The notes: generated by a model not told the origin, from the sequence alone. A DNA stretch of 64,000 nucleotides from Cladorhizidae sp. MBARI D1340-BT2 (GCA_028752905.1 JAQNBH010000002.1:38596277-38660276), one strand, 5' to 3'. Positions 20,791-35,106 are shown, counted from the stretch's first letter. Translations and numbers: made by a program.

Positions 20791-21367
20791 AGGAGTGTGG
20801 AGGTCTAGTAAAACTCTGTGCCATGGTGTACTAACTCGGTCCAAGCCCTAACCCTAGTCATTGCCCTAGCCCTAACCCTAGTCATTCTCCAAGCCCTAAC
20901 CCTAGTCATTGTCCAAGTCCTGGCCCTAGTCATTGTCCAAGCCCTGACCCTAGTCATTGTCAGGGCCCTAACCCTAGTCATTGTCAGGGCCCTAACCCTG
21001 GTTATTGTCCTAGCCCTAACCCTAGTCATTGTCCAAGTCCTAACCCTAGTCATTGTCCAAGCACTAATCCTAGTCATTGTCCAAGCCATAACCATAGTCA
21101 TTGTCCAAGTCATAACCCTAGTCATTGTCCAAGCCCTAACTCTAGTCATTGTCCAAGCCCTAACCCGAGTCATTGTCCAAGTCCTAACCCTAGTCATTGT
21201 CCAAGCCCTAACCCTAGTCATTGTCCAAGCCCTAACCCTAGTCATTGTCCAAGTCCTAACCCTAGTCATTGTCCAAGCCCTAACCCTAGTCATTGTCCAA
21301 GCCCTAACCCTAGTCATTGTCCTAGCTTAACCCTAGTCATGGTCCAAGCCCTAACCCTATTCATTGC
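20791..21367. repeat. Composite unit 1: satellite C seed and satellite A array
   Basis: One partial C monomer (GAGTGTGGAGGTCTAGT; 20791-20823), a linker with CTAACTCGGTCC, then about 22 A monomers (24 bp; CCCTAACCCTAGTCATTG plus TCCAAG) from 20841. Variants include CCTGGCC, CATAACC and GTCAGGGCC. Frames are open on both strands because 24 is divisible by three and the unit has few stops. Confidence 0.97.
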
Positions 21368-22290
21368 CCTCACTAGAAGATTATTCACTAGACACACCCA
21401 TCATGCCCTCACTAGAAGATTATTCACTAGACACACCCACCATGCACTCACCAGAAGATTATTCACTAGACACACCCATCATGCCCTCACTAGAAGATTA
21501 TTCACTAGACACACTCACCATGCCCTCACTAGAAGATTATTCACTAGACACACCCATCATGCCCTCACTAGAAGATTATTCACTAGACACACACACAATG
21601 CCCTCACTAGAAGATTATTCACTAGACACACCCACCATGCCCTCACTAGAAGATTATTCACTAGACACACCCATCATGCCCTCACTAGAAGATTATTCAC
21701 TAGACACACCCATCATGCCCTCACTAGAAGATTATTCACTACACACACCCATCATGCCCTCACTAGAAGATTATTCACTAGACACACCCATCATGCCCTC
21801 ACTAGAAGATTATTCACTAGACACACCCATCATGCCCTCACTAGAAGATTATTCACTAGACACACCCATCATGCCCTCACCAGAAGATTATTCACTACAC
21901 ACACCCATCATGCCCTCACTAGAAGATTATTCACTAGACACACCCATCATGCCCTCACTAAAGATTATTCACTAGACACACCCATCATGCCCTCACCAGA
22001 AGATTATTCACTAGACACACCCATCATGCCCTCACTAGAAGATTATTCACTAGACACACCCACCATGCCCTCACTAGAGGATTATTCACTAGACACACCC
22101 ACCATGCCCTCACTACAAGATTATTCACTAGACACACCCATCATGCCCTCACTATAAGATTATTCACTAGACACACCCATCATGCCCTCACTAGAAGATT
22201 ATTCACTAGACACACCCATCATGCCCTCACTAGAAGATTATTCACTAGACACACCCATCATGTCCTCACTAGAAGATTATTCACTAGACA
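21368..22290. repeat. Satellite B array 1 (about 24 units)
   Basis: 39-bp monomer with CACTAGAAGATTATTCAC and TAGACACACCCATCATGCC. One frame encodes MPSLEDYSLDTPI, another HALTRRLFTRHTH. One-base deletions (near 21960) and a TAA variant (near 22153) interrupt the frames. Confidence 0.97.
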
Positions 22291-22887
22291 CTAGCTCTAT
22301 GGGGACACACACTGCAGAGCATTACCACTGGATTAAAAATCCAAGAAAATAAAATAATAATCCAAAAGTGGCTCAACTAGTATGTATAATGCTCTTCACA
22401 CTTGACCTATATCTCTGAGGGCAAGGGGAATTCTGCATTCTCTAGTTGCCTAGCAACCCACTGGTATATAAACTTGCAGATGTGCTATTCCTTAAATATT
22501 GCACACCAACTGATTCTGTATATACAAACTACTGTAGGAGTATGTTTGTGGGGGCCAGCACATGTCTCTGTGGAGTGATAGAATGGTGGAAGTAAAGACA
22601 TGTCCTGGTGGCAGCCATCCCTCCTCTCCTTGAAGAAGGGGATTCTCAAGCCACTACAAGCCCGTGGAAATCAAGAATGGAGGACATACTTGGCAGGGGA
22701 CTTTTGACCTTCATTTGTGATGGTGGGCACTACAAATGGAACAGATCTGAGGTCACCTCATAAAGCAATTGCTCTATTCCTAATAGTAACCACCACATAT
22801 GTACAGTTGCTGCTCCCACTGCCTCCTAGGGCTAACTTAGAGGGGGGCAGTCATGTAGTCTGGTGCATGGCCAGGCTTCTCTCTGTC
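22291..22887. repeat. Conserved spacer S1 with TATA-like box
   Basis: First of seven near-identical spacers. It starts CTAGCTCTATGGGGACAC, contains TGGTATATAAACTTGCAG (TATATAAA near 22466) and ends at the next C seed after GGCTTCTCTCTGTC. No gene recognised. A 54-codon open frame in its second half is broken in other copies by 2- and 5-bp insertions. Confidence 0.93.
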
Positions 22888-23821
22888 CTATGTGAGGAGT
22901 GTGGAGGTCTAGTGAAACTCTGTGCCCTATGCGAGGAGTGTGGAGGTCTAGTAAAACTCTGTGCCATGGTGTACTAACTCGGTCCAAGCCCTAACCCTAG
23001 TCATTGTCCAAGCCCTAACTCTAGTCATTGTCCAAGCCCTAACCCTAGTCATTGTCTAGGCCCAAACCCTATTCATTGTCCAAACCCTAACCCTAGTCAT
23101 TGTCCTAGCCCTAACCCTAGTCATTGTCCAAGCCCTAACCCTAGTCATTGCCCTAGCCCTAACCCTAGTCATTCTCCAAGCCCTAACCCTAGTCATTGTC
23201 CAAGTCCTGGCCCTAGTCATTGTCCAAGCACTGACCCTAGTCATTGTCAGGGCCCTAACCCTAGTCATTGTCAGGGCCCTAACCCTGGTTATTGTCCTAG
23301 CCCTAACCCTAGTCATTGTCCAAGTCCTAACCCTAGTCATTGTCCAAGCACTAATCCTAGTCATTGTCCAAGTCATAACCGTAGTCATTGTCCAAGCCCT
23401 AACTCTAGTCATTGTCCAAGCCCTAACCGTAGTCATTGTCCAAGCCCTAACCCTAGTCATTGTCCAAGCACTAACCCTAGTCATTGTCCAAGCCCTAACT
23501 CTAGTCATTGTCCAAGCCCTAACCGTAGTCATTGTCCAAGCCCTAACCCTAGTCATTGTCCAAGCACTAACCCTAGTCATTGTCCAAGCCCTAACTCTAG
23601 TCATTGTCCAAGCCCTAACCGTAGTCATTGTCCAAGTCCTAACCCTAGTCATTGTCCAAGCCCTAACCCTAGTCATTGTCCAAGCCCTAACCCTAGTCAT
23701 TGTCCTAGCTTAACCCTAGTCATTGTCCAAGCCCTAACTCTAGTCATTGTCCAAGCCCTAACCCTAGTCATTGTCCAAGCCCTAACACTAGTCATGGTCC
23801 AAGCCCTAACCCCATTCATTG
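22888..23821. repeat. Composite unit 2: C seed and satellite A array
   Basis: Two C monomers (22888-22968), linker, then about 35 A monomers. An internal block of four monomers (with CTAACCGTAG and CTAACTCTAG) repeats about three times, a local higher-order repeat. Confidence 0.97.
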
Positions 23822-24082
23822 CCCTCACTAGAAGATTATTCACTAGACACACCCATCATGCCCTCACTACAAGATTATTCACTAGACACACCCATCATGC
23901 CCTCACTAGAAGATTATTCACTAGACACACCCACCATGCCCTCACTAGAAGATTATTCACTAGACACATCCATCATGCCCTCACTAGAAGATTATTCACT
24001 AGACACACCCATCATGCCCTCACTAGAAGATTATTCACTACACACACCCATCATGCCCTCACTAGAAGATTATTCACTAGAC
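23822..24082. repeat. Satellite B array 2 (about 7 units)
   Basis: Shortest B array, same 39-bp monomer. Confidence 0.96.
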
Positions 24083-24741
24083 ACTAGCTCTATGGGGACA
24101 CACACTGGACCAACACCACACTGGGAGGCAGGTTGAAGTAGGTGGACTATAGCTCTATGGGGACACACACTGCAGAGCATTACCACTGGATTAAAAATCC
24201 AAGAAAATAAAATAATAATCCAAAAGTGGCTCAACTATGTATAATGCTCTTCACACTTGACCTATATCTCTGAGGGCAAGGGGAATTCTGCATTCTCTAG
24301 TTGCCTAGCAAACCACTGGTATATAAACTTGCAGATGTGCTATTCCTTAAATATTGCACACCAACTGATTCTTTATATACAAACTACTGTAGGAGTATGT
24401 TTGTGGGGGCCAGCACATGTCTCTGTGGAGTGATAGAATGGTGGAAGTAAAGACATGTCCTGGTGGCAGCCATCCCTCCTCTCCTTGAAGAAGGGGATTC
24501 TCAAGCCACTACAAGCCCGTGGAAATCAAGAATGGAGGACATACTGTACTTGGCAGGGGACTTTTGACCTTCATTTGTGATGGTGGGCACTACAAATGGA
24601 ACAGATCTGAGGTCACCTCATAAAGCAATTGCTCTATTCCTAATAGTAACCACCACATACAGTTGCTGCTCCCACTGCCTCCTAGGGCTAACTTAGAGGG
24701 GGGCAGTCATGTAGTCTGGTGCATGGCCAGGCTTCTCTCTG
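24083..24741. repeat. Conserved spacer S2, with duplicated start
   Basis: The first bases (CTATGGGGACACACACTG) occur twice, separated by about 65 bp with GGGAGGCAGGTTGAAGTAGG. It also carries a 5-bp insertion (ACTGTACTTGG). S8 has the same duplicated start. Confidence 0.93.
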
Positions 24742-25964
24742 TCCTATGTGAGGAGTGTGGAGGTCTAGTGAAACTCTGTGCCCTATGCGAGGAGTGTGGA
24801 GGTCTAGTAAAACTCTGTGCCATGGTGTCCTAACTCGGTCCAAGCACTAATCCTAGTCATTGTCCAAGCCCTAACCCTAGTCATTGTCCAAGCCCTAACC
24901 CTGGTCATTGTCCAAGCCCTAACCCTAGTCATTGTCCAAACCCTAACCCTAGTCATTGTCCAAGTCATAACCCTAGTCATTGTCCAAGCCCTAACTCTAG
25001 TCATTGTCCAAGCCCTAACCCTAGTAATTGTCCAGGCCCTAACCCTATTCATTGTCCAAACCCTAACCCTAGTCATTGTCCTAGCCCTAACCCTAGTCAT
25101 TGTCCAAGCCCTAACCCTAGTCATTGTCCTAGCCCTAACCATAGTCATTCTCCAAGCCCTAACCCTAGTCATTGTCCAAGTCCTGGCCCTAGTCATTGTC
25201 CAAGCCCTGACCCTAATCATTGTCAGGGCCCTAACCCTAGTCATTGTCAGGGCCCTAACCCTGGTTATTGTCCTAGCCCTAACCCTAGTCATTGTCCAAG
25301 CCCTAACCCTAGTCATGGTCCAAGCCCTAACCCTAGTCATTGTCCAAGCACTAACCCTAGTCATTGTCCAAGCCCTGACCCTAGTCATTGTCAGGGCCCT
25401 AACCCTAGTCATTGTCAGGGCCCTAACCCTAGTCATTGTCCAAGCCCTAACCCTAGTCATGGTCCAAGCCCTAACCCTAGTCATTGTCCAAGCCCTAATC
25501 CTAGTCATTGTCCAAGTCCTTACCCTAGTCATTGTCCAAGCCCTAACCCTAGTCATTGTCCAAGCCCTAATCCTAGTCATTGTCCAAGTCCTAACCCTAG
25601 TCATTGTCCAAGTCCTAACCCTAGTCATTGTCCAAGCCCTAACCCTAGTCATTGTCCAAGCCCTAACCCTAGTCATTGTCCTAGCTTAACCCTAGTCATT
25701 GTCCAAGCCCTAACTCTAGTCATTGTCCAAGCCCTAACCCTAGTCATTGTCCAAGCCCTAACCCTAGTCATTGTCCAAGTCCTAACCCTAGTCATTGTCC
25801 AAGCCCTAACCCTAGTCATTGTCCAAGCCCTAACCCTAGTCATTGTCCTAGCTTAACCCTAGTCATTGTCCAAGCCCTAACTCTAGTCATTGTCCAAGCC
25901 CTAACCCTAGTCATTGTCCAAGCCCTAACCCTAGTCATGGTCCAAGCCCTAACCCTATTCATTG
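24742..25964. repeat. Composite unit 3: C seed and satellite A array
   Basis: Two C monomers then about 47 A monomers, including repeated sub-blocks ending in CCTAGCTTAACC. Confidence 0.97.
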
Positions 25965-26972
25965 CCCTCACTAGAAGATTATTCACTAGACACACCCATC
26001 ATGCCCTCACTACAAGATTATTCACTACACACACCCATCATGCCCTCACTAAAGATTATTCACTAGACACACCCACCATGCCCTCACTAGAAGATTATTC
26101 ACTAGACACACCCATCATGCCCTCACTAGAAGATTATTCACTAGACACACCCATCATGCCCTCACTAGAAGATTATTCACTAGACACACCCATCATGCCC
26201 TCACTAGAAGATTATTCACTAGACACACCCATCATGCCCTCACTAGAAGATTATTCACTAGACACACCCATCATGCCCTCACCAGAAGATTATTCACTAC
26301 ACACACCCATCATGCCCTCACTAGAAGATTATTCACTAGACACACCCATCATGCCCTCACTAGAAGATTATTCACTAGACACACCCATCATGCCCTCACC
26401 AGAAGATTATTCACTAGACACACCCATCATGCCCTCACTAGAAGATTATTCACTAGACACACCCACCATGCCCTCACTAGAGGATTATTCACTAGACACA
26501 CCCACCATGCCCTCACTAGAAGATTATTCACTAGACACACCCATCATGCCCTCACTAGAAGATTATTCACTACACACACCCATCATGCCCTCACTACAAG
26601 ATTATTCACTAGACACACCCATCATGCCCTCACTAGAATATTATTCACTACACACACCTACATGTATCATGCCCTCACTAGAAGATTATTCACTAGACAC
26701 ACCCATCATGCCCTCACTAGAAGATTATTCACTAGACACACCCATCATGCCCTCACTACAAGATTATTCACTAGACACACCCATCATGCCCTCACTAGAA
26801 GATTATTCACTAGACACACCCATCATGCCCTCACTAGAAGATTATTCACTAGACACACCCACCATGCCCTCACTAGAAGATTATTCACTAGACACACCCA
26901 TCATGCCCTCACTAGAAGATTATTCACTAGACACACCCATCATGCCCTCACTAGAAGATTATTCACTAGACA
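25965..26972. repeat. Satellite B array 3 (about 26 units)
   Basis: MPSLEDYSLDTPI-type frame open into the spacer, ending HYHWIKNPRK. One monomer near 26650 carries an inserted CTACATGTAT. Confidence 0.97.
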
Positions 26973-27561
26973 CTAGCTCTATGGGGACACACACTGCAGA
27001 GCATTACCACTGGATTAAAAATCCAAGAAAATAAAATAATAATCCAAAAGTGGCTCAACTATGTATAATGCTCTTCACACTTGACCTAAATCTCTGAGGG
27101 CAAGGGGAATTCTGCATTCTCTAGTTGCCTAGCAACCCACTGGTATATAAACTTGCAGATGTGCTATTCCTTAAATATTGCACACCAACTGATTCTGTAT
27201 ATACAAACTACTGTAGGAGTATGTTTGTGGGGGCCAGCACATGTCTCTGTGGAGTGATAGAATGGTGGAAGTAAAGACATGTCCTGGTGGCAGCCATCCC
27301 TCCTCTCCTTGAAGAAGGGGATTCTCAAGCCACTACAAGCCCGTGGAAATCAAGAATGGAGGACATGTACTTGGCAGGGGACTTTTGACCTTCATTTGTG
27401 ATGGTGGGCACTACAAATGGAACAGATCTGAGGTCACCTCATAAAGCAATTGCTCTATTCCTAATAGTAACCACCACATACAGTTGCTGCTCCCACTGCC
27501 TCCTAGGGCTAACTTAGAGGGGGGCAGTCATGTAGTCTGGTGCATGGCCAGGCTTCTCTCT
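26973..27561. repeat. Conserved spacer S3
   Basis: As S1, with a 2-bp insertion (GGACATGTACTTGG). Confidence 0.93.
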
Positions 27562-28664
27562 GTCCTATGTGAGGAGTGTGGAGGTCTAGTGAAACTCTGT
27601 GCCCTATGCGAGGAGTGTGGAGGTCTAGTAAAACTCTGTGCCATGGTGTACTAACTCGGTCCAAGCCCTAACCCTAGTCATTGTCCAAGCCCTAACTCTA
27701 GTCATTGTCCAAGCCCTAACCCTAGTCATTGTCCAGGCCCTAACCCTATTCATTGTCCAAACCCTAACCCTAGTCATTGTCCTAGCCCTAACCCTAGTCA
27801 TTGTCCAAGCCCTAACCCTAGTCATTGCCCTAGCCCTAACCCTAGTCATTCTCCAAGCCCTAACCCTAGTCATTGTCCAAGTCCTGGCCCTAGTCATTGT
27901 CCAAGCCCTGACCCTAGTCATTGTCAGGGCCCTAACTCTAGTCATTGTCAGGGCCTAACCCTGGTTATTGTCCTAGCCCTAACCCTAGTCATTGTCCAAG
28001 TCCTAACCCTAGTCATTGTCCAAGCACTAATCCTAGTCATTGTCCAAGCCATAACCATAGTCATTGTCCAAGTCATAACCCTAGTCATTGTCCAAGCCCT
28101 AACTCTAGTCATTGTCCAATCCCTAACCGTAGTCATTGTCCAAGCCCTAACCCTAGTCATTGTCCAAGCACTAATCCTAGTCATTGTCCAAGCCATAACC
28201 ATAGTCATTGTCCAAGTCATAACCCTAGTCATTGTCCAAGCCCTAACTCTAGTCATTGTCCAAGCCCTAACAGTAGTCATTGTCCAAGTCCTAACCCTAG
28301 TCATTGTCCAAGCTTAACCCTAGTCATTGTCCAAGCCTTAACTCTAGTCATTGTCCAAGCCCTAACCCTAGTCATTGTCCAAGCACTAATCCTAGTCATT
28401 GTCCAAGCCATAACCATAGTCATTGTCCAAGTCATAACCCTAGTCATTGTCCAAGCCCTAACTCTAGTCATTGTCCAAGCCCTAACTCTAGTCATTGTCC
28501 AAGCCCTAACTCTAGTCATTGTCCAAGCCCTAACCCTAGTCATTGTCCAAGCTTAACCCTAGTCATTGTCCAAGCCTTAACTCTAGTCATTGTCCAAGCC
28601 CTAACCCTAGTCATTGTCCAAGCCCTAACCCTAGTCATGGTCCAAGCCCTAACCCTATTCATTG
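27562..28664. repeat. Composite unit 4: C seed and satellite A array
   Basis: Two C monomers, about 42 A monomers. A block including CATAACCATAG and CTAATCCTAG returns three times near 28020, 28160 and 28380. Confidence 0.97.
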
Positions 28665-30363
28665 CCCTCACTAGAAGATTATTCACTAGACACACCCATC
28701 ATGCCCTCACTACAAGATTATTCACTAGACACACCCATCATGCCCTCACTAGAAGATTATTCACTACACACACCCATCATGCCCTCACTACAAGATTATT
28801 CACTAGACACACCCATCATGCCCTCACTAGAAGATTATTCACTAGACACACCTATCATGCCCTCACTAGAAGATTATTCACTACACACACCCATCATGCC
28901 CTCACTAGAAGATTATTCACTACACACACCTATCATGCCCTCACTAGAAGATTATTCACTAGACACACCCATCATGCCCTCACTAGAAGATTATTCACTA
29001 GACACACCCATCATGCCCTCACTAGAAGATTATTCACTAGACACACACACAATGCACTCTCTAGAAGATTATTCACTACACACACCCATCATGCCCTCAC
29101 TAGAAGATTATTCACTACACACACCCATCATGCCCTCACTAGATTATTCACTAGACACACTCATCATGCCCTCACTACAAGATTATTCACTAGACACACC
29201 CATCATGCCGTCACTAGAAGATTATTCACTAGACATACCCACCATGCCCTCACTAGAAGATTATTCACTAGACACACCCATCATGCCCTCACTAGAAGAT
29301 TATTCACTAGACACACCCATCATGCCCTCACAAGATTATTCACTACACACACCCATCATGCCCTCACTAGAAGATTATTCACTAGACACACCCACAATGC
29401 ACTCACTAGAAGATTATTCACTAGACACACCCATCATGCCCTCACTACAAGATTATTCACTAGACACACCCACCATGCCCTCACTAGAAGATTATTCACT
29501 AGACACACACACAATGCACTCACTAGAAGATTATTCACTAGACACACCCATCATGCCCTCACTACAAGATTATTCACTAGACACACCCACCATGCCTTCA
29601 CTAGAAGATTATTCACTAGACACACCCACCATGCCCTCACTAGAAGATTATTCACTAGACACACCCATCATGCCCTCACTAGAAGATTATTCACTAGACA
29701 CACCCATCATGCCCTCACTAGAAGATTATTCACTAGACACACCCATCATGCCCTCACTAGAACATTTTTCACTAGACACACCCACCATGCCCTCACTAGA
29801 AGATTATTCACTAGACACACACACCATGCCCTCACTAGAAGATTATTCACTAGACACACATACAATGCACTCTCTAGAAGATTATTCACTAGACACACCC
29901 ATCATGCCCTCACTACAAGATTATTCACTAGACACACCCATCATGCCCTCACTAGAAGATTATTCACTAGACATACCCACCATGCCCTCACTAGAAGATT
30001 ATTCACTAGACATACCCACCATGCCCTCACTAGAAGATTATTCACTAGACACACCCACCATGCCCTCACTAGAAGATTATACACTACACACACCCATCAT
30101 GCCCTCACTAGAAGATTATTCACTAGACATACCCACCATGCCCTCACTAGAAGATTATTCACTAGACATACCCACCATGCCCTCATTAGAAGATTATTCA
30201 CTAGACACACCCATCATGCCCTCACTAGAAGATTATTTACTAGACACACCCACCATGCCCTCACTAGAAGATTATTCACTAGACACACCCACCATGCCCT
30301 CACTAGAAGATTATTCACTAGACACACCCATCATGCCCTCACTAGAAGATTATTCACTAGACA
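28665..30363. repeat. Satellite B array 4 (about 43 units)
   Basis: Longest B array. Both the MPSLEDYSLDTPI and HALTRRLFTRHTH frames stay open along it. Its last dozen or so monomers have the same order of rare variants (SLDIPT, YTLHT, YLLDT) as array 5. Confidence 0.97.
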
Positions 30364-30951
30364 CTAGCTCTATGGGGACACACACTGCAGAGCATTACCA
30401 CTGGATTAAAAATCCAAGAAAATAAAATAATAATCCAAAAGTGGCTCAACTATGTATAATGCTCTTCACACTTGACCTATATCTCTGAGGGCAAGGGGAA
30501 TTCTGCATTCTCTAGTTGCCTAGCAACCCACTGGTATATAAACTTGCAGATGTGCTATTCCTTAAATATTGCACACCAACTGATTCTGTATATACAAACT
30601 ACTGTAGGAGTATGTTTGTGGGGGCCAGCACATGTCTCTGTGGAGTGATAGAATGGTGGAAGTAAAGACATGTCCTGGTGGCAGCCATCCCTCCTCTCCT
30701 TGAAGAAGGGGATTCTCAAGCCACTACAAGCCCGTGGAAATCAAGAATGGAGGACATACTTGGCAGGGGACTTTTGACCTTCATTTGTGATGGTGGGCAC
30801 TACAAATGGAACAGATCTGAGGTCACCTCATAAAGCAATTGCTCTATTCCTAATAGTAACCACCACATACAGTTGCTGCTCCCACTGCCTCCTAGGGCTA
30901 ACTTAGAGGGGGGCAGTCATGTAGTCTGGTGCATGGCCAGGCTTCTCTCTG
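30364..30951. repeat. Conserved spacer S4
   Basis: As S1, including the TATATAAA box. It leads into a single C monomer instead of two. Confidence 0.93.
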
Positions 30952-32236
30952 TCCTATGCGAGGAGTGTGAAGGTCTAGTGAAACTCTGTGCCATGGTTTA
31001 AGTCCTAACTCGGTCCAAGCACTAATCCTAGTCATTGTCCAAGCCCTAACCCTAGTCATTGTCCAAGCCCTAACCCTAGTCATTGTCCAAGCCCTAACCA
31101 TAGTCATTGTCCAAGCCCTAACCCTGGTCATTGTCCAAGCACTAATCCTAGTCATTGTCCAAGCCCTAACCCTAGTCATTGTCCAAGTCATAACCCTAGT
31201 CATTGTCCAAGCCCTAACTCTAGTCATTGTCCAAGCCCTAACCCTAGTCATTGTCCAGGCCCTAACCCTATTCATTGTCCAAACCCTAACCCTAGTCATT
31301 GTCCTAGCCCTAACCCTAGTCATTGTCCAAGCCCTAACCCTAGTCATTGTCCTAGCCCTAACCCTAGTCATTCTCCAAGCCCTAACCCTAGTCATTGTCC
31401 AAGTCCTGGCCCTAGTCATTGTCCAAGCCCTGACCCTAATCATTGTCAGGGCCCTAACCCTAGTCATTGCCCTAACCCTGGTTATTGTCCTAGCCCTAAC
31501 CCTAGTCATTGTCCAAGCCCTAACCCTAGTCATGGTCCAAGCCCTAACCCTAGTCATTGTCCAAGCACTAACCCTAGTCATTGTCCAAGCCCTGACCCTA
31601 GTCATTGTCAGGGCCCTAACCCTAGTCATGGTCCAAGCCCTAACCCTAGTCATGGTCCAAGCCCTAACCCTAGTCATTGTCCAAGCACTAACCCTAGTCA
31701 TTGTCCAAGCCCTGACCCTAGTCATTGTCAGGGCCCTAACCCTAGTCATGGTCCAAGCCCTAACCCTAACTCTAGTCATTGTCCAAGCCCTAACCCTAGT
31801 CATTGTCCAAGTACTAACCCTAGTCATTGTCCAAGCCCTAACCATAGTCATTGTCCAAGCCCTAATCCTAGTCATGGTCCAAGCCCTAACTCTAGTCATT
31901 GTCCAAGCCCTAACCCTAGTCATTGTCCAAGTACTAACCCTAGTCATTGTCCAAGCCCTAACCATAGTCATTGTCCAAGCCCTAATCCTAGTCATTGTCC
32001 AAGTCCTAACCCTAGTCATTGTCCAAGCCCTAACCATAGTCATTGTCCAAGCCCTAACCCTAGTCATTGTCCAAGTCCTAACCCTAGTCATTGTCCAAGC
32101 CCTAACCCTAGTCATTGTCCAAGCCCTAACCCTAGTCATTGTCCTAGCTTAACCCTAGTCATTGTCCAAGCCCTAACTCTAGTCATTGTCCAAGCCCTAA
32201 CCCTAGTCATTGTCCAAGCCCTAACCCTATTCATTG
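30952..32236. repeat. Composite unit 5: C seed and satellite A array
   Basis: One C monomer, then about 51 A monomers with internal duplicated blocks. The linker is changed to CATGGTTTAAGTCCTAACTC, as in unit 6. Confidence 0.97.
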
Positions 32237-33317
32237 CCCTCACTAGAAGATTATTCACTAGACACACCCATCATGCCCTCACTACAAGATTATTCACTAC
32301 ACACACCCATCATGCCCTCACTACAAGATTATTCACTAGACACACCCATCATGCCCTCACTAGAAGATTATTCACTAGACACACCCACCATGTACTCACC
32401 AGAAGATTATTCACTAGACACACCCATCATGCCCTCACCAGAAGACTATTCACTACACACACCCATCATGCCCTCACTAGAAGATTATTCACTAGACACA
32501 CCCACCATGCACTCACCAGAAGATTATTCACTAGACACACCCATCTGGCCCTCACTAGAAGATTATTCACTAGACACACCCACCATGCCCTCACTAGAAG
32601 ATTATTCACTAGACACACCCATCATGCCCTCACTAGAAGATTATTCACTAGACACACCCACCATGCCCTCACTAGAAGATTATTTACTACACACACACAC
32701 AATGCACTCACTAGAAGATTATTCACTAGACACACCCACCATGCCCTCACTAGAAGATTATTCACTAGACACACCCATCATGCCCTCACTAGAAGATTAT
32801 TCACTAGACACACCCATCATGCCCTCACTAGAAGATTATTCACTACACACACACACAATGCACTCACTAGAAGATTATTCACTAGACACACCCATCATGC
32901 CCTCACTAGAAGATTATTCACTAGACATACCCACCATGCCCTCACTAGAAGATTATTCACTAGACATACCCACCATGCCCTCACTAGAAGATTATTCACT
33001 AGACACACCCACCATGCCCTCACTAGAAGATTATACACTACACACACCCATCATGCCCTCACTAGAAGATTATTCACTAGACATACCCACCATGCCCTCA
33101 CTAGAAGATTATTCACTAGACATACCCACCATGCCCTCATTAGAAGATTATTCACTAGACACACCCATCATGCCCTCACTAGAAGATTATTTACTAGACA
33201 CACCCACCATGCCCTCACTAGAAGATTATTCACTAGACACACCCACCATGCCCTCACTAGAAGATTATTCACTAGACACACCCATCATGCCCTCACTAGA
33301 AGATTATTCACTAGACA
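32237..33317. repeat. Satellite B array 5 (about 28 units)
   Basis: The 3' third is nearly the same variant string as array 4. Confidence 0.97.
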
Positions 33318-33906
33318 CTAGCTCTATGGGGACACACACTGCAGAGCATTACCACTGGATTAAAAATCCAAGAAAATAAAATAATAATCCAAAAGTGGCT
33401 CAACTATGTATAATGCTCTTCACACTTGACCTATATCTCTGAGGGCAAGGGGAATTCTGCATTCTCTAGTTGCCTAGCAACCCACTGGTATATAAACTTG
33501 CAGATGTGCTATTCCTTAAATATTGCACACCAACTGATTCTGTATATACAAACTACTGTAGGAGTATGTTTGTGGGGGCCAGCACATGTCTCTGTGGAGT
33601 GATAGAATGGTGGAAGTAAAGACATGTCCTGGTGGCAGCCATCCCTCCTCTCCTTGAAGAAGGGGATTCTCAAGCCACTACAAGCTCGTGGAAATCAAGA
33701 ATGGAGGACATACTTGGCAGGGGACTTTTGACCTTCATTTGTGATGGTGGGCACTACAAATGGAACAGATCTGAGGTCACCTCATAAAGCAATTGCTCTA
33801 TTCCTAATAGTAACCACCACATACAGTTGCTGCTCCCACTGCCTCCTAGGGCTAACTTAGAGGGGGGCAGTCATGTAGTCTGGTGCATGGCCAGGCTTCT
33901 CTCTGT
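33318..33906. repeat. Conserved spacer S5
   Basis: As S1. Confidence 0.93.
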
Positions 33907-35106
33907 CCTATGTGAGGAGTGTGGAGGTCTAGTGAAACTCTGTGCCATGGTTTAAGTCCTAACTCGGTCCAAGCACTAATCCTAGTCATTGTCCAAGCCC
34001 TAACCCTAGTCATTGTCCAAGCCCTAACCATAGTCATTGTCCAAGCACTAACCCTAGTCATTGTCCAATCCCTAACCCTAGTCATTGTCCAAGTCATAAC
34101 CCTAGTCATTGTCCAAGCACTAATCCTAGTCATTGTCCAAGCCCTAACCATAGTCATTGTCCAAGTCATAACCCTAGTCATTGTCCAAGCCCTAACTCTA
34201 GTCATTGTCCAAGCCCTAACCCTAGTCATTGTCCAGGCCCTAACCCTAGTCATTGTCCAGACCCTAACCCTAGTCGTTGTCCAAACCCTAACCCTAGTCA
34301 TTGTCCTAGCCCTAACCCTAGTCATTGTCTAAGCCCTAACCTTAGTCATTGTCTAAGCCCTAATCCTAGTCATTGTCCAAGCACTAACCCTAGTCATTGT
34401 CCAAGCCCTAACCCTAGTCATTGTCCAAGCCCTAACCCTAGTCATTGTCCTAGCCCTAACCCTAGTCATTCTCCAAGCCCTAACCCTAGTCATTGTCCAA
34501 GTCCTGGCGTTAGTCATTGTCCAAGCCCTAACCCTAGTCATTGTCCAAGTCCTGGCCCTAGTCATTGTCCAAGCCCTGACCCTAGTCATTGTCAGGGCCC
34601 TAACCCTAGTCATTGTCCAAGTCCTGGCCCTAGTCATTGTCCAAGCCCTAACCCTAGTCATTGTCAGGGCCCTAACACTAGTCATTGTCCTAGCCCTAAC
34701 CCTAGTCATTCTCCAAGCCCTAACCCTTGTCATTGTCCAAGTCCTGGCGTTAGTCATTGTCCAAGCCCTAACCCTAGTCATTGTCCAAGCCCTACCCCTA
34801 GTCATTGTCCTAGCCCTAACCCTCGTCATTGTCCAAGGCCTGGCCCTAGTCATGGTCCAAGCCCTAACCCTAGTCATTGTCCAAGCACTAATCCTAGTCA
34901 TTGTCCAAGCCCTAACCCTAGTCATTGTCCAAGTCATAACCCTAGTCATTGTCCAAGCACTAATCCTAGTCATTGTCCAAGCCCTAACCATAGTCATTGT
35001 GCAAGCCCTAACTCTAGTCATTGTCCAAGCCCTAACCCTAGTCATTGTCCAAGCACTAACCCTAGTGATTGTCCAAGCCCTAACCCTAGTCATTGTCCAA
35101 GCCCTA
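33907..35106. repeat. Composite unit 6: C seed and satellite A array
   Basis: One C monomer, about 47 A monomers. The array ends in CCAAGCCCTACAGTATTAG, not in a B array. Confidence 0.97.

Noticed and set aside
20841..21367. True telomere
   Set aside because: The CCCTAA hexamers are interrupted every 24 bp by unrelated sequence and the array is internal.
22609..22760. 54-codon open frame inside the conserved spacer (SRMEDILGRGLLTFICDGGH)
   Set aside because: Spacers S2 and S3 carry 5-bp and 2-bp insertions inside it, so the frame is not kept between copies.
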